DNA from: Capniomyces stellatus
Lineage: Eukaryota; Kickxellomycota; Harpellomycetes; Harpellales; Legeriomycetaceae
DNA length: 64,000 nucleotides
NCBI GenBank assembly: GCA_001661515.1
Contig: LUVW01000029.1
Coordinates: 53,100 to 117,099 of the forward strand
Reading direction: 5' to 3'
Shown here: positions 49,228-63,003 of the stretch, piece after piece
Layout: each line of letters starts with the position of its first letter
Numbering within the stretch: position 1 is the stretch's first letter
Program-made: the position numbers and the translations under genes
The notes under the pieces: generated by a model
The model's database searches: none
What the model saw: the letters and a program-made list of their open reading frames with translations, nothing else
What the model was told of the DNA's origin: nothing

Positions 49228-52200
49228 TCAGGGAATAATTTTCAATGTAAATTTATCAAGGACCGACTTGGAATTGGACCATGCCTTGTAGCACTATAAA
49301 GCAAGTGTAAACAAAAGAAAGAGAATTAAGTAAAGTGGATTGAGATTAAGGAATTGAACCTGAACAGGAAGTAAATAGGAAGGGAATAGAAAGGAAATAG
49401 GAAGGAAATAAGAGAAAAAAGTTACCTCATTATTAAAGTTGATGTTGAGTAAAGCAAGGTGTAGCAAGATGCGTTGGTAGTCGAGAACTTTATTTTTCTG
49501 AAACCGATCCAAACAGGCCAAAACACTCAGATTGATTAACACCAAATCATCCTGAAGCATAGTTTCCATCTCTTCATAAAGACCAACCTCATCAGTTAGT
49601 TTGGCAATAGTCAGTCTTCGTTGGATTTCAGGGTCTATATCGACAAAGTTGTAAAACGAGTATGAGATCCGGTTCATGAGAGCGTTGGTCAGGACAGAGG
49701 GTGATAGAAACAAGTAGGAGTGGTTCTTTATCATAGCGAGGATTCCGGTATTCGCTACTCGACCAACCATTGCACCAGTAATTTTTGTATTTTTACCCCT
49801 CTGGCTGCTGCTTGTCTTTTTCGGCAAATTCTGATTTTCTCCATTGGAATTACTTGTTGTGTCATTTCCTGGGTGATCACCGGCTTCTTCCTGAGTTTTA
49901 ACTCCAGTACTTCCGGCAAATTTTCCTGACTGCGAATTGTCATTGGCACCTTCAATACGGTTTTCGTGGCTGGAATCCAACGAACCGGGCAAACTATTTA
50001 GAGTACTGGCCCTGTTTCTGGAGTGGGATGTGTTCTTTGCGTTGTTGGCCTTGGATGTGTTGGTCTTTTTGGGTCTAATTTGCGGTTTGATTTTGGGAAT
50101 TGCGCTAGGAACACCAGCACCATCCCTCAGTATAGACTGCTCCAGCCCAAACTGAACCAAAGGGTCATCATCCTCGATATAATCAGACTCACCATTACTA
50201 TCCATACTGCTGCTACTGCTGTTACTGTTTGCACGATCTCTGTTGCGTGCATCTCTGACCTGTCCATCTGTCATACCACTGTTTTCACTGTTTTCAGTGC
50301 GCACCCCTACACCATTTTGCTCCATAATTCCATCGGTCTGGACCTGATTGGCGTTTGGCTCTTCGATCTCTGCAGTTGGGTCACGGTTAAACGGAGTTTC
50401 AAGGTAATCCATTGTGCTCAAATCCCTAGTGGGACTCCCTGCAGACCCTTTACCAAGTGGCTGGCTTGATGGGCTGGATTTAATAATGGGGTTTCTTTCT
50501 TCTACTCTGTCATTACTGTCTTTGCTTTTACTGACTCTATACTGCTCGTTACTGTTAATGTCGCCGTTTGTCAGTAATCTTCCTGATGGACTACTACCAG
50601 CTGCCAATGCATTGGCTAGTCTGCTGGCACTGGCATCCATCTCCAACATGTCCTCCAACTGTGTTCTCTTCCTTTCAAGAGTCGCCACTGTTTGCTCCAA
50701 CTGGATGTTTTTGGTGTTCCTGTACTTCAAAACCCTAAGCGTTGACCCTGAAAGCTGCGAGTACTCATGAACCCTTTCGCTAACACGTGACTCAAAGCCT
50801 TGAAGGTACGATGTTTGGGCCAAAAACATCTGGTCTATCGACTGCCCAGTATTTTCTATTACTACTGACAAATCATCTGCTTCAACCAGACTAAACCCAT
50901 TCAAAACCGCTCCCAGCTGAGCATAGCTTTCGTTCAACTCTACATTCATTGTATTTTACACACCAAATCTTGTTGGTTTTTTCTTCTTTTCTTCTTTTCT
51001 TCTTTTCCTCCATTTTACTTTTTTTTTAAAAAAAAAAAAAAAAAACTTTTTTACTTTAACGAACCAGAAGTTTAAATCTACTCGAAACATCTTGCAACAA
51101 TTTACCTCCAAGTTTCTGGCCTATCTTTTGCCCTGTATTATCTATTTTCTCTTTCCATATTCTTATAAACTTGCTGGTAAAAATATCACAAGCGACCCAT
51201 GGCAACCCCGGCTTGTTTAGCGCCGCTAAAACGCTTGGCAACGGCACCTCCTTTGCCTCCTCGTTATCCGCTGCCTCCTTGGGTCTATTCGAATAAGCAA
51301 CGTCTGGCTCTGGCCTACCCGTACCATGTATCGATTTTGACGCTGACGAGAACAGTTTATTACCAGGCAGATTTATAACCGCTGGTGAATGAAGAACCTC
51401 CGACTATTTCCAACATTCAATTACCGCCCACAACCAATGTTAATTTCCTCCATTTCCCCCCTTTGTTATATTTTGTTTTGCTTGACTTTATTTTGCTCTA
51501 TTTTACTTTGTTTAGTTCTTCACTTACCCAAGAGTCGCTCTTCTCCAAAAACCTATGAAAAATATGCTCCCTTCTCAGAACTGGATCTATTGCTACTCGA
51601 TTTAGAAAACTACAAAGCATTCGTCTCCGCGTCTCTACCTCTTTGGCCTTTTCCGGCTCATTACTTTTTAGTAACGAAAAACTCACTATTAAAAACAAAA
51701 ACATAACAAAACACCATCAATCCCAACGCCAACATGTCCGCGTGTACTGCTACTATTCATTTACAATAACAGGACTTCTTTTTTTAAAAAAAAAAGAAAA
51801 GAAAAAAGTATCCATGCATTGAATTCACAAGTTGTTAATGCTATCTTCGCAAACCCGCTTACAGACATTCTGTTTCTCTGGAAGTACTGGAATTATTATT
51901 GTTGGGTAAATCCGCTTCAAGATCTTTTGGAATGAATCAAATTCCGAGTACCGCCTCTTCACCTCAAACTTCCCATATACAATATGGTACTCTACATACA
52001 TCCCTGTCTTTTTGTTGATGGTTTCTGCGCCAACTATATTTACTATCTTAAAATCATCAACCTGGCTTGCCAAATTTACATAGTCAACATCTCTTTTATC
52101 TTTGCTAGCCACCTCCTCTAAACCCATTTCTTTGATTTCCTGGTACGTCTTACTATCTTGATCCTCGTAAATCGCATTTAGGTATTCCAACTCCTTCCCT

Positions 52201-52232
52201 ACAACGCAACAAGGCTCCGTATATTTTTCCAT
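49228..52232 (-). CDS. sorting nexin of the Snx41/Atg20 type (PX-BAR)
   Basis: The model is complement(join(49228..49293,49426..50939,51082..51403,51528..51685,51863..52232)), 809 residues. All four introns (132-177 nt) fit in phase; the GTAGAT donor of intron 3 is the least typical. The PX domain contains KTGMYVEYHIVYGKFEVKRR, YSEFDSF, PEKQ and NRVAIDPVLRREHIFHRFL. The BAR part has ESYAQLGAVLNGFSLVE, VHEYSQLSGSTLRVLKYR and, after a Ser/Asn-rich insert of about 270 residues, ISYSFYNFVDIDPE and CLDRFQKNKVLDYQR. The split BAR with a long disordered insert is typical of fungal Snx41/Atg20. These proteins pair with Snx4/Atg24 to recycle cargo from endosomes and support selective autophagy on PI3P membranes. 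I cannot separate Snx41 from Atg20 here. Confidence 0.92.
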
Positions 52233-54146
52233 TGATTTATATCCCTAAGTATCCTGTCAGTCCTTTACTTTACACTTTTTTTTATAGGGTTTGCCGCGAA
52301 AATATGCCTTTTGGATGCCTATCTTCCTTGGCTACTCGGCTAGTGTAGTTTATCTTTCAAATTTCAATACTAGTGGCAATAACAGAACACTGTGTTATTC
52401 AGAGGTAATAACTGTCCGCTTCTATTATATTCTTATATTGACGATGGTGATTGAATAAAAACAAAATTAGGTTGGCCTTTCTTAATATCAATATATGTAT
52501 ATTTATATAATAACCCCTATTCCATATTATTTACTGAGGACTTTTTGGATATAGATAAATATAAAGCTGCCCAGCCAATTTACATAAATACATAAATATG
52601 TCGTATATTTACTATGATACCTGTTGGCGTTTTTATTAACACTGGAAATGATTTTAGACTTCTATTTGCAACTAACTTGTATAAAATATAATATGTCATG
52701 AAGTCGCAAATCTTTACTTTCAACTTTTTTTTTTTTTTGAAAAAAATGAAATAACAAAGAAAATTATTGTATTCTATTGTTCAAGTTTTAGGTGCTAAAA
52801 ACACCATTGCCCTTATAATGCTGCTGCCAACTGCAAACATCCTAATTCTGACTGTTTCCACTCAACATTTCTACAATATCGTGAAGATTACAAAAACGTC
52901 AATATTTCTGAAAACCCAAGAGTTAGAAAGGACTGATTAATTAAGGGGGAGATCGAATAATTTCAAATCTATTGGCCAGCTCATTTCAAGTATACAATGA
53001 AACTTTGCTTAAAGATTGGTAGAAATGTTGTGAAAAGTGAGTATATTGCTCTAAACCACCATGTTGGGTAGTGCCGCTTATCTAAACACCTTATATTAAA
53101 GGCGTAGCCAAACATGTTAAACTCTAACACATTCACTTTCTTGGATTTTGAAACTACCATTTTTACTGATCTTCTAGTACTTTTGGGGTCTTTACAAGAC
53201 TTTTAAAAAAAGCTGATAATCCCGGTTAGATCTATACAACACCTCAATGCAAGCTAAATAATCAGAAGGTCCGATAAGCATGTTCACCAAACCTGTATTC
53301 TTCCTGATTACAAAACCTTCCAACAAACAGGAATATAAATCTGTTCTTTAAGAGCTGAAATCATGAACTATAATCCAAAAAGTCGAAATTGACACTTTTG
53401 GGTTTCTCTAGGCACTAGTACTAGTGATGTACTTGAGTTTATGACATTCATCCTTGTGACCATAATATATAAAATGTTTTGGAAACCACGTGTGCTCGTA
53501 AAGACTGTTCTATTAATGATTGAAATTTGTGTTTGAGTCAAAGCGTACTCTTCATACCAGTGGTGGATCATCACTCCCCCTCCCTTTTCTCACTTTCTTT
53601 CTCTTTCTTCTCCGCAATCAGCCGCTTGGGGTAATTATTTTATTTATTTACTTGTGTGGTTTATTGGCAGCAGAATCTTTACCAACACAGAAAAGACTGA
53701 ACAAATTCTAAACGATTAAAAACATCCTATCAAAATCGATATAAAGAAAACCCCTAGCAGTTCTATTTTATAAAGAACACTTGGTGTCAGATAAGATGGA
53801 ATAAAAATAAAATACAGTTTGTACTAGTAGTATAAACATACCCCATTTTCAAGTACGAACTGTGGATTCAACAAAATGGGCTGTTTAACCGCACCACACT
53901 ATTATTAAACGCCGGTTGCAGCATCACCAACAAATATTCACCAACTATGGCTTCAAATATATCATATATCAATATTACTTATTTATTAATATACACTGTA
54001 CTAAAGCAATTATTTTTTGTGTTTATTTATTCTGATAAAAAAATAACAATTGCTAATTTTATAGAAACTTATATCTACATACATAGTGAAACAAAATGGT
54101 AATGGGGAATGATGATAAAAACTAATATACTAAATATAAAGTCTGT
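52233..54146. other. gene-free spacer
   Basis: AT-rich DNA between the sorting nexin start and the histone H3 stop. It includes a poly-T/GAAAAAA tract at about 52725-52745. A plus frame at 53520-53711 is mostly T-rich hydrophobic and has no support. Confidence 0.45.
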
Positions 54147-54563
<417 letters not shown>

Positions 54564-56917
54564 TTATTATTTTGGTGATTTTGTTACTTGTTAAATAAGT
54601 CTGTTTTTTCGAGAAGAAAAGATATTAAAAATATTTTATTCCACATCTGACTTATTCCTAATCTTTTATATATTATTTTTTTTTCTGTAATTTCCTCACT
54701 TTTTTTTTCTAAACTTATTTTTCTGGGGGAAGGGGAGGGGGTAGAATAATATCCTACTTTTTTTTTCTATTCCTCAGCATTAATTACAACAATTAACCAG
54801 AATAGCAGAATTTAAGAAATAAAAATCCAAAATGGAAAGCCAACCTCCTTCCTAACAATCTTCGAAAAAAGTTTGGTTTATCGCGTCAAGAATTAGTTGT
54901 GTTTCCACGCGTACTCATTTTTTGTGGAGTTGGTTAATCATCAGCTTTCCTATCTCAACCACAATTTAAAATTTTGATAAAGACAAACTAAAAAAGAAAA
55001 GATTTTTGGCAATTACGTAAAGCCTCAATAACACACCAGATTTAATTTAAATCCAGCATTCTTTGTCCAAACAAGCGATGGATTTTAACATTATAAGCGC
55101 GAACATTATTTAGAACATTGGTTAATTAAGCCAACTAAATTGATTCTCAATTCTTTGCAACGATAATTAAATACCAATTATTCCTTGCTGCTGAACCGCA
55201 CCAAAGCCTCAAAGCACGTCTACAATAAACAAGAAAAAGGAATCACATATTACCTCACCACCTGTACGTAACAAAACCTAAACTAAGAAATGAATTAAAA
55301 AAAAGAACACCAAGTTTGATTTGACTTGGTTTCACCTGGCCTAGATTAGCTTCTTTTTTTTTTTGCACGCTATCTTGGCGATTTTTTTTTTAGTCCTTGA
55401 AGATTCTTTTTGCTTTTCTAAAGTAAAAAATCGAAGTTAATACCTGGTGCACCCTTCAGCAAATAATATTGGTTTGTAGTGCCGACTTATTTAAAGCCTT
55501 ACTAATCTCGCGAATTAAGTCTGTAAATAAACTAAATGATAGTATTCTTCTACGTCTATTGATATGGCATGAAGCAAGCAGCTTGGTATTATCATCCACT
55601 CTACGGCAGACTCAAGTGCTTCCATTGGCCTTTGTCCAAGTATGCACGCACAATCGATTATTAACTTATGTTTATGTTAATATATATGCTAATGCTACAT
55701 CTTATGGCTTCATAAACAAGAACTAATATTTCGACAAAGGTTCCTTTACATTGCCCCCATCCTGCTGTCAGTAGGTTGGTCTTGAATGCAATGACTGTAC
55801 ATTGCAAGCTGTGTGAGTTGGGTGCAACATCTCGCGTATTTAATATACTATCATAGCATTGCGTAACAGCAGTATGTTCTGATATTTTGGAATTGTTGCA
55901 ATCTCTATTGATATATTGAAAGCAATCAATCGGCTTTGAAAGTGTACATGAAACATCCTAACAAACTGGTACTTGCTAATTATTACACCAGTTATATAGG
56001 CAGTGGTTTGGTAAATCTTGCCTTAGCCCAATATATTTAAAGGTGTGCTTGATTAATATCAATAATAATAACTAATGAGTTTGGTACAATAATAAATAAC
56101 GAGCAAAATTCAAACCATAATATAGTAAACCGTTCTGTACCCAACACTGTGTTAATTGATATATTATCATTGATAAATGAATGAATGGTATTACTAAGTC
56201 TTTATTGCCACTTGATTGTATGTATCATTGAGATAACTGTACGTATACAATAAAGTGGATGCCAGTCTTTTACTAATATCGATAAATCAATAGGCTAAAT
56301 TTAGCGTAAAACACAATGTGAACATATGAGACTTGTATGTTATTTTTGCATCATCTGTCTATATATGTATACTATGTTTTTTGGTTTTTTTTTGAGGTAA
56401 GTATAAATACTTGTGATTGCTAGTTTGTTGGTATATCTTATAAAAAGTCATATGTTTAAACATGGCCACCCCTGAGATATATGGCATAGTCCAACTATTT
56501 TACTCCAGCCATCCAACCAACAAATATAAATATTAGGCTTCACTAAATGTAACAATATTTATTTCAAAGTTTACATGTGCACTATAATAAACGTAGCACC
56601 AGCATTTATTTTAAATTATACACAAAAGTAATAATGCCGTTATTTTCTGGTACTTGATGTACATTTAATATCCATGGATTTGATACATCTTTGTTCATAG
56701 TATTATATACACATACATTCCGTCTATGGTGTTGAGCCATGCGAGGTCTTAAAATAGCTACATGTTTTTTTTAGTTATATAACTTTGTCCGTTTTTAAAT
56801 TTTTGTTGCGACACTTATCACTTGGACCTCTGCTTTAAAACCATATGAAAGCCGTTTGCACTTATTTTCCAACAAAGTCAACATTACTTTTTTGTTGAAA
56901 GAGCCAACAGTATTATT

Positions 56918-57062
56918 ATACAGATATGTTTATTAGATATGTTTGCTATATTTGTTTATTATATTTGTTTATTAGATATGTTTGTTATATTTGTTGATTT
57001 AGATATGTTTATTATGAGTTGATTTAGATATGTTTACTATATGTTTTGATTTAGATATGATG
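56918..57062. repeat. AT-rich minisatellite in the H3-H4 spacer
   Basis: Interlocked copies of AGATATGTTTATTA and TATATTTGTTTATTA-type units. Periods vary between about 14 and 28 bp, so this looks like an array with internal deletions. Confidence 0.75.
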
Positions 57063-57983
57063 CATGTATACACAAGTGTGATGTCGTTCTTATTTCCAAA
57101 CTGATATATTTATGTGCGCTGTGCTTAAAGTGACAATCCATTTACCACGGTGATATGCGTTTGCCATTGTTTCTTGCTAAACTTTGACAGGTTTAGTTAC
57201 AAATGTAAAGCATTAAAATACAAGTTACAAACTACGTTGATGCTAAAACCAGTACTATATCGCGTATGCACTCGATAACCAACAAAGCTAAACTAAACAT
57301 TCACTTTTCTGATAATTCATATTTCATAGTATAAATATACACCCCCAAAGCATTAGATATACAAGCCACCTCTTTTAAAGTTGGTTTTGGCGTTCCATTA
57401 CGTAGATTTTTGGAGAAAAGGTTTTTTTTTTCACTGGAAAAAAGCGAGACTTTTTTTAATAATACACACAGGATAGCTACGGTACATATTACGACCTCAA
57501 AAAATTAGGCTACAGGTCCATTAGTGCCAGCTATAAGCAATTCATTAGCTTAAAATTGTTAACTCATGTTGATACCTTTGGCTTAAGAACAGCGCTGGTA
57601 AGTCTTTGTCTAGTTAGTGCTCAGCCAACATTTCATTTTATCTCCTCTCTTAATATGTTGATTTTTGTGGCTGGCAGTCAGGGTGTTGAAAATAAGTTTT
57701 TAAATAACGTGATCGAACTATAACCAAAGACCTCTCATATAGCTATGAATGCTTATAATACAATTGTACAGTATAAAAAGCCAATTCTGACTTACTAATA
57801 GCTTTAACGCGAGACCTACGACGTCATTATTACATTGACTCAGGTTCTATTATTACTACCACATTCTATTACTACTCGAACCTTTGGAACCTTTGACAGT
57901 TTTACAATCATTAGATTCTCTGTACCCTATATTCTCTGTGACCATGGATAGCTATTTGTCAATTATGCTGATAAGGAGAGATG

Positions 57984-58103
57984 AATGCACCTAACACGAA
58001 TTCACCTAATACGAATGCACCTAACATAAATGCGCTTAATATGAATACTTCTAACACGAATACTCCTAACACGAATTCTCCTAAAATTAATTTAGCCAAC
58101 ACG
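57984..58103. repeat. 15-bp tandem array encoding NTNxP-type pentapeptides
   Basis: Eight tandem 15-bp units of the form AAT-xCN-CCT-AAC-ACG. On the plus strand an ATG at 57981 opens a frame reading repeated NxNxP-like pentapeptides (NAPNTNSPNTNAPN), followed by a C-terminal hydrophobic stretch up to 58181. On the minus strand the same DNA reads FVLGE/FVLGA-like pentapeptides. All units keep length 15, so both frames stay open. Whether either is translated is unknown. Confidence 0.8.
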
Positions 58104-59230
58104 AGTGTAGTTACTACAAAGTTTTTTTTTCTTCTTTTCTTGAGGCTGGAGTATGTGGTAGGGAATGTACTCATTTGCTGATAGAAAGCAGACTATGCAG
58201 TTTGGATGCTTCATCACCCATATATTACGCGCAAAATGTGCAAAATCAGGAATGAGTCGAGTGGTTTTATGAAGGTTAATCACCAAACTTTTAAATCGAA
58301 TTGAGTTGGTCTAATTTAGATTAAATAAGGTTTAATTTGGAAATTTGGTATAAGCCAATACTACGCCCGTTTTTTTTTGTTTAGCGCAAAGATTCAATAA
58401 AGAAATTGGAAATTTTAATGAATGGGGGTTGTGTGGAGTTAAAAGGTTTTAAAAATCAACACATTATCTAGATAGTTGGGAAGGATTGCCGGAATTAATT
58501 CAAATTATTTGGATTATTTAGCTTTTTTTTTTGTCCGAGATAATTGAATTAATGCAAAAAAAAATGTTGAGGGAGATCATTGGTAAAATTAATAGGTGCT
58601 GAGGTGTAGCAATAATGAAAGCAGAATGTGCAAAGTTAGAGAAATCAAAATTAATCCAAGTTGATGGTGGAACTGCGATATATCCAATAAGACGCGCATT
58701 TCTACGCGAATTTCCTGGTTTTCTTTTGTCAATTAATTTATGGCTTTACTAAATTAGGAAATTTTAAATGTAGAATTTGTGAAGTTTAAAGATTTTCTAA
58801 TATTCCACTTGGCCGAGTAAAAAGGGAAAAAGAAAAAAGAAAAAGAAAAGTTAGTTGGGTGATTTGACTAAGCGAAAATCTTGGTTTAAAAAAGATAAAA
58901 ATGAAAACGCGTGATTGCGACTTGAGGTGCAGATGTATTTCCTTAATAACACGGAAAAGAAAGCTAGAAGGGCTGCTCAAGTCCAATGGTTGAAAAAAAG
59001 TATAGAGAATAATTCTGAAATGGGGGGCTGCCTTTTTATTTTTAAAAAAAAGGTGTCGATACTCTAGGAACAGTTCAAAAGTTTTCGCAATTATTTAGAT
59101 GTTATAAATATAGACAGATTTTCCCAATACTTGACAAGAACATATTATTTCTTTTAACAAATTCTTTCAAAAAATATAAAGTATATATTTTTTGTAGCAA
59201 AATAATTATATAGAAGCTTATTAAAAGTAA

Positions 59231-59554
<324 letters not shown>

Positions 59555-61469
59555 ATTCGTGCTATTTTTATCGTAGCTAAAAATGATTTTTGATCTTTAA
59601 ATTCTAGTGATTGTATTTATAATTTTTCCTTCAACCACTTTATACTAAAAGATTCCTTTTTTATACAATAAGGATCTTTGCACTTTGTTAAATAAAATAT
59701 ATACATACCATTTCACAGTTGTGTTTTTGTTTAGTCAAGTTATCTGAGATGAATATTATTTTATCTATGATGGTGTTTATTTACACTTTCATAAACGGGT
59801 TGTGTGTTTGTATAGTAATAGTCGAATGTGTGACTTTCTCTTGTCTGAATTGGCACTTACAAAACGTCAAGTGACTTGTTTAGAAGTATGGCAGGGTTTG
59901 AGTGTTGCCGTTTCCAACAAGGGATGCTGTGTATTGACCTAGTAGGCAGTCAGTTGATGGCTTTATGACTTTTGTTTTCAAAACCTTTCATTGACAATTT
60001 TATTTTCTTTCAGCTTTTTGTTTTGTTCTGTTGCCAATAACCAGCATACATATATTATTATTATTGTAGTAATCGGCAAGAATTACGTTTTGCAGAGATG
60101 GCTAGTTGGTAAGACCGGCTCAGTGTAAAATGTACCATATAAATCGGTGGCATTCAGCCAGAAATATCAAAACCGCTTGTAGATCGTTGGTTTGGCAGCT
60201 CTATTCATACCTGGAAACCGGATCAGACAAAGTTTATTGGCACTTGTCAGATACATTTTTCTTTTCATTTACATATCTTTTCTTTTTCTTTTTTTAATTG
60301 CTCTCTTTTTCTTCTTCAACATCTGTAATGAGTGCTTTAGCAGCGAAAACGTTTCATATCTATGAGAATGTTGGATTTTAGATTCATATATAACGGAACG
60401 CTTGTCCTATGTTTTATATGTCTGTTCCGAGCTACGTCTGTGCTACGCTTTACCACCAATTTTTATCAAAAAAGGGGGTGTGGGTGATATTAAGGAGTTG
60501 GTAGTGACTGAGTTATTTCTAACAGAATATTCTGCATATTTTAGTGTTGGTTTTTAAGTAGACATATGACCAGCTTTCAAGTGGAAAAAAAAGAGGGGGT
60601 GTGGGAAGGGACTTGATTTTTCGAGAAATCAATTCTGTTTGAAGTTGGGCTAGTTGAATAAAATCAAGCTCAAGAATATAACGAAATAGTCGGATTCGAG
60701 TATGCTAGAGTGTCTCAAGTAAAAAAAATGTACATAGAGTGGAGTTAACACAAAATTCATTATAATTTACGTAATTTGCTTTTCAATCAGACTGGATTAT
60801 TGAGAAATAACCGAATTTTTAGTTTTTTTTAACAAAACGTATTTACTAGTGCATTGATGGATTCTTTCAAGCGTAAACATCTTTATTTTTGAGATTTATT
60901 ATATAGCTCTGTTTTATCAACAAACTAATTGGTGGTTTGTGTATTTGGTTTCAGTTTCTCTGATAGTTTTGAGCAATAATAGGTGCGTAGTAAAGATAAT
61001 CATGAAGTGAGTGGAAAAAAGCACGATGTTGGGAAACGGTTATTAGTAGTGTTGACTCGGTTTGAAAAATTATCTCATCTTTATTGCACAATGTTTGAGC
61101 TTGTAGAAACCGATTCCACACTAAGATTTCATATTCGTTTTTCGTTTTTCGCTTTTCGCTTTTCGCTTTTCGTCTTTATATATTTAAAATTCGACTTGTA
61201 GATGAATTTACAGTTTGTGTTGCTGAAAAACTACATATAAACTGGGGTTACTTTTTGTCAAGCCCCTCTCTTCTTTATTAAGCAGATTTAAGCCAATATA
61301 TAAATATATCAATTCCCAGTATTCCAATATTCTAAAAGACAGAGCCTTGATAGCCATACTTGTATAAAAATTGTAGACAAGTAGCCAAACAAGTAGCCAA
61401 ACAAGCAAACAAAATAAAACCAAACCAAACACACCCAACCTTACACAGCAACTTTAACCAACAGGAAAA
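59555..61469. other. spacer upstream of the thiolase gene
   Basis: No gene is supported. A TTTTCG-type hexamer run lies at about 61136-61170. A CCAATATATAAATAT sequence at about 61292-61306 sits about 165 bp before the thiolase start codon and is the best promoter-element candidate. The last 70 bp are C/A-rich, typical of a fungal 5' leader. Confidence 0.45.
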
Positions 61470-62681
61470 ATGACCTTTGAATGCACAAGAATAGGCGTGA
61501 AGAAGGCTGACGATGTGGTGATAGTATGTGCGCTTCGAACTCCAGTTACCAAAGGATATAAAGGAGGATTGAGTAATGCCAATGTGGAGCATATGCTGAA
61601 AACAGCACTGCGCGGGGTTATTGACAAAGTTAAAATCGACCCAAGTTTAGTTGAGGATATTGTAGTGGGAACAAATTCGTCGCCAGGCGGTGGCGCAACT
61701 GTTGCACGTATGGCAATGTTGGCGGCGGGATTTCCAGAGCAGACAAGTGTGATGACAGTAAACCGGCGTTGTGCTAGTGGGCTGCAAGCTGTGGCACAGG
61801 TATGTTCGGCAATCAATGACGGAACCATAGAAATAGGCATAGCAGCAGGGATGGAGAGTATGACAAAGTATTTCGAGAAAAAAGTGCCAATTGACAGGAG
61901 CGCAGTTCACCAGGATTTCTTTACTGTACCCAGTATTGAGGACTGTATGCTTCCAATGGGAATTACATCGGAGATAGTAGCAGAAGAGTTTGGTGTGTCA
62001 AGAGAGAAGCAGGATCTGTTTTCACTGAGGAGTCACCAAAAGGCTTCAATTGCACAGCGCGAGGGTCGTTTTGTGTCTGAAATAATTCCTACAAAGACAT
62101 TGTCTGTCAGTCCAGATGGAAGCACAAAAGAGATTATTGTGAGAGAAGATGATGGTATAAGACACGAGCTTACAATTGACCAGTTGAGCAAGCTGAAGCC
62201 AGTGTTTAAAGAGGGAGGATCAACAACAGCAGGCAATGCGTCGCAGATATCAGATGGTGCAGCGGCCATTCTGTTGATGAAGCGTTCAAAGGCAATTGAC
62301 CTTGGACTTCCGATTTTAGGCAAATATATACTTTCGGCTACTGTGGGTGTACCACCAAGAATTATGGGTGTTGGTCCTGCGTATGCTATCCCAGAGGCAG
62401 CAAGAAGAGCGGGAATTTCGGTTCATGACTTTGACATTGTCGAGATAAACGAGGCTTTTGCATCACAGGCGATTTACAGCATTGAGAAGGTGGGCTTGGA
62501 TAACTGTAAAGTCAACCCAAATGGCGGTGCTATTGCTCTTGGCCACCCTCTTGGTTGCACTGGTGCTCGCCAGATTTGCACGTTGATGGCTGAGCTTAAA
62601 CGAACAGGAAAGAAGCTGGGAGCAACTAGCATGTGTATGGGAACTGGAATGGGAATGTGTGGTATTTTTGAATGCGAATAA
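61470..62681 (+). CDS. POT1: 3-ketoacyl-CoA thiolase, peroxisomal (POT1/ACAA1) type
   Basis: The enzyme cleaves 3-ketoacyl-CoA with CoA to acetyl-CoA and a shortened acyl-CoA, the last step of beta-oxidation. Single exon, 403 residues. Catalytic residues are in place: the nucleophile C101 in MTVNRRCASGLQ, H359 in GGAIALGHPLGCTG and C389 in MCMGTGMG. The segments MLPMGITSE and GVPPRIMGVGPAYAIP mark the peroxisomal ACAA1/Pot1 branch rather than cytosolic acetoacetyl-CoA thiolase. Oddly, neither targeting signal is visible. The N-terminus is only about 14 residues before the conserved core and has no (R/K)(L/V/I)x5(H/Q)L motif, and the protein ends FECE rather than SKL. A missed first exon is possible, but the C/A-rich leader right before the ATG argues against it. 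Confidence 0.93.
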   Translation: MTFECTRIGVKKADDVVIVCALRTPVTKGYKGGLSNANVEHMLKTALRGVIDKVKIDPSLVEDIVVGTNSSPGGGATVARMAMLAAGFPEQTSVMTVNRRCASGLQAVAQVCSAINDGTIEIGIAAGMESMTKYFEKKVPIDRSAVHQDFFTVPSIEDCMLPMGITSEIVAEEFGVSREKQDLFSLRSHQKASIAQREGRFVSEIIPTKTLSVSPDGSTKEIIVREDDGIRHELTIDQLSKLKPVFKEGGSTTAGNASQISDGAAAILLMKRSKAIDLGLPILGKYILSATVGVPPRIMGVGPAYAIPEAARRAGISVHDFDIVEINEAFASQAIYSIEKVGLDNCKVNPNGGAIALGHPLGCTGARQICTLMAELKRTGKKLGATSMCMGTGMGMCGIFECE

Positions 62682-63003
62682 ATCCATTGTTAACAAAGCA
62701 GGTTTTCACCGCTTGAAAACACCTTTTCCAAACTATTTAAATGCGACCTTTTTGTAGTAATAAACAATGGTGTTCTTGAGACTCTTAGTTGATAAATATC
62801 AGGTTTACACAATTTATGTCGACAATTAACGCATTTTTTCCTCCCCTTTTTAATTTCTTTTGTTTTATGCTCTTGCGCTTTTATTTTTAAAAGAGTATTT
62901 TTACCCACTACAAACAAGTCAAGTAAATAAGAATGATTTTAAAGAATAAAAGCGTCGAGTTATGGTATGAGTTAAAAAAGAAAAGAAAAAAAAAGAAAAG
63001 AAA
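62682..63003. other. gap between convergent thiolase and prolidase genes
   Basis: A 322-bp 3'-3' intergenic stretch with AAGAAAAG runs next to the prolidase stop codon. No further feature is seen. Confidence 0.5.

Noticed and set aside
60095..60200. A-box-like TGGCTAGTTGG, possible tRNA or tRNA-derived short element
   Set aside because: No B box and no cloverleaf could be drawn; the nearby frame has no ATG.
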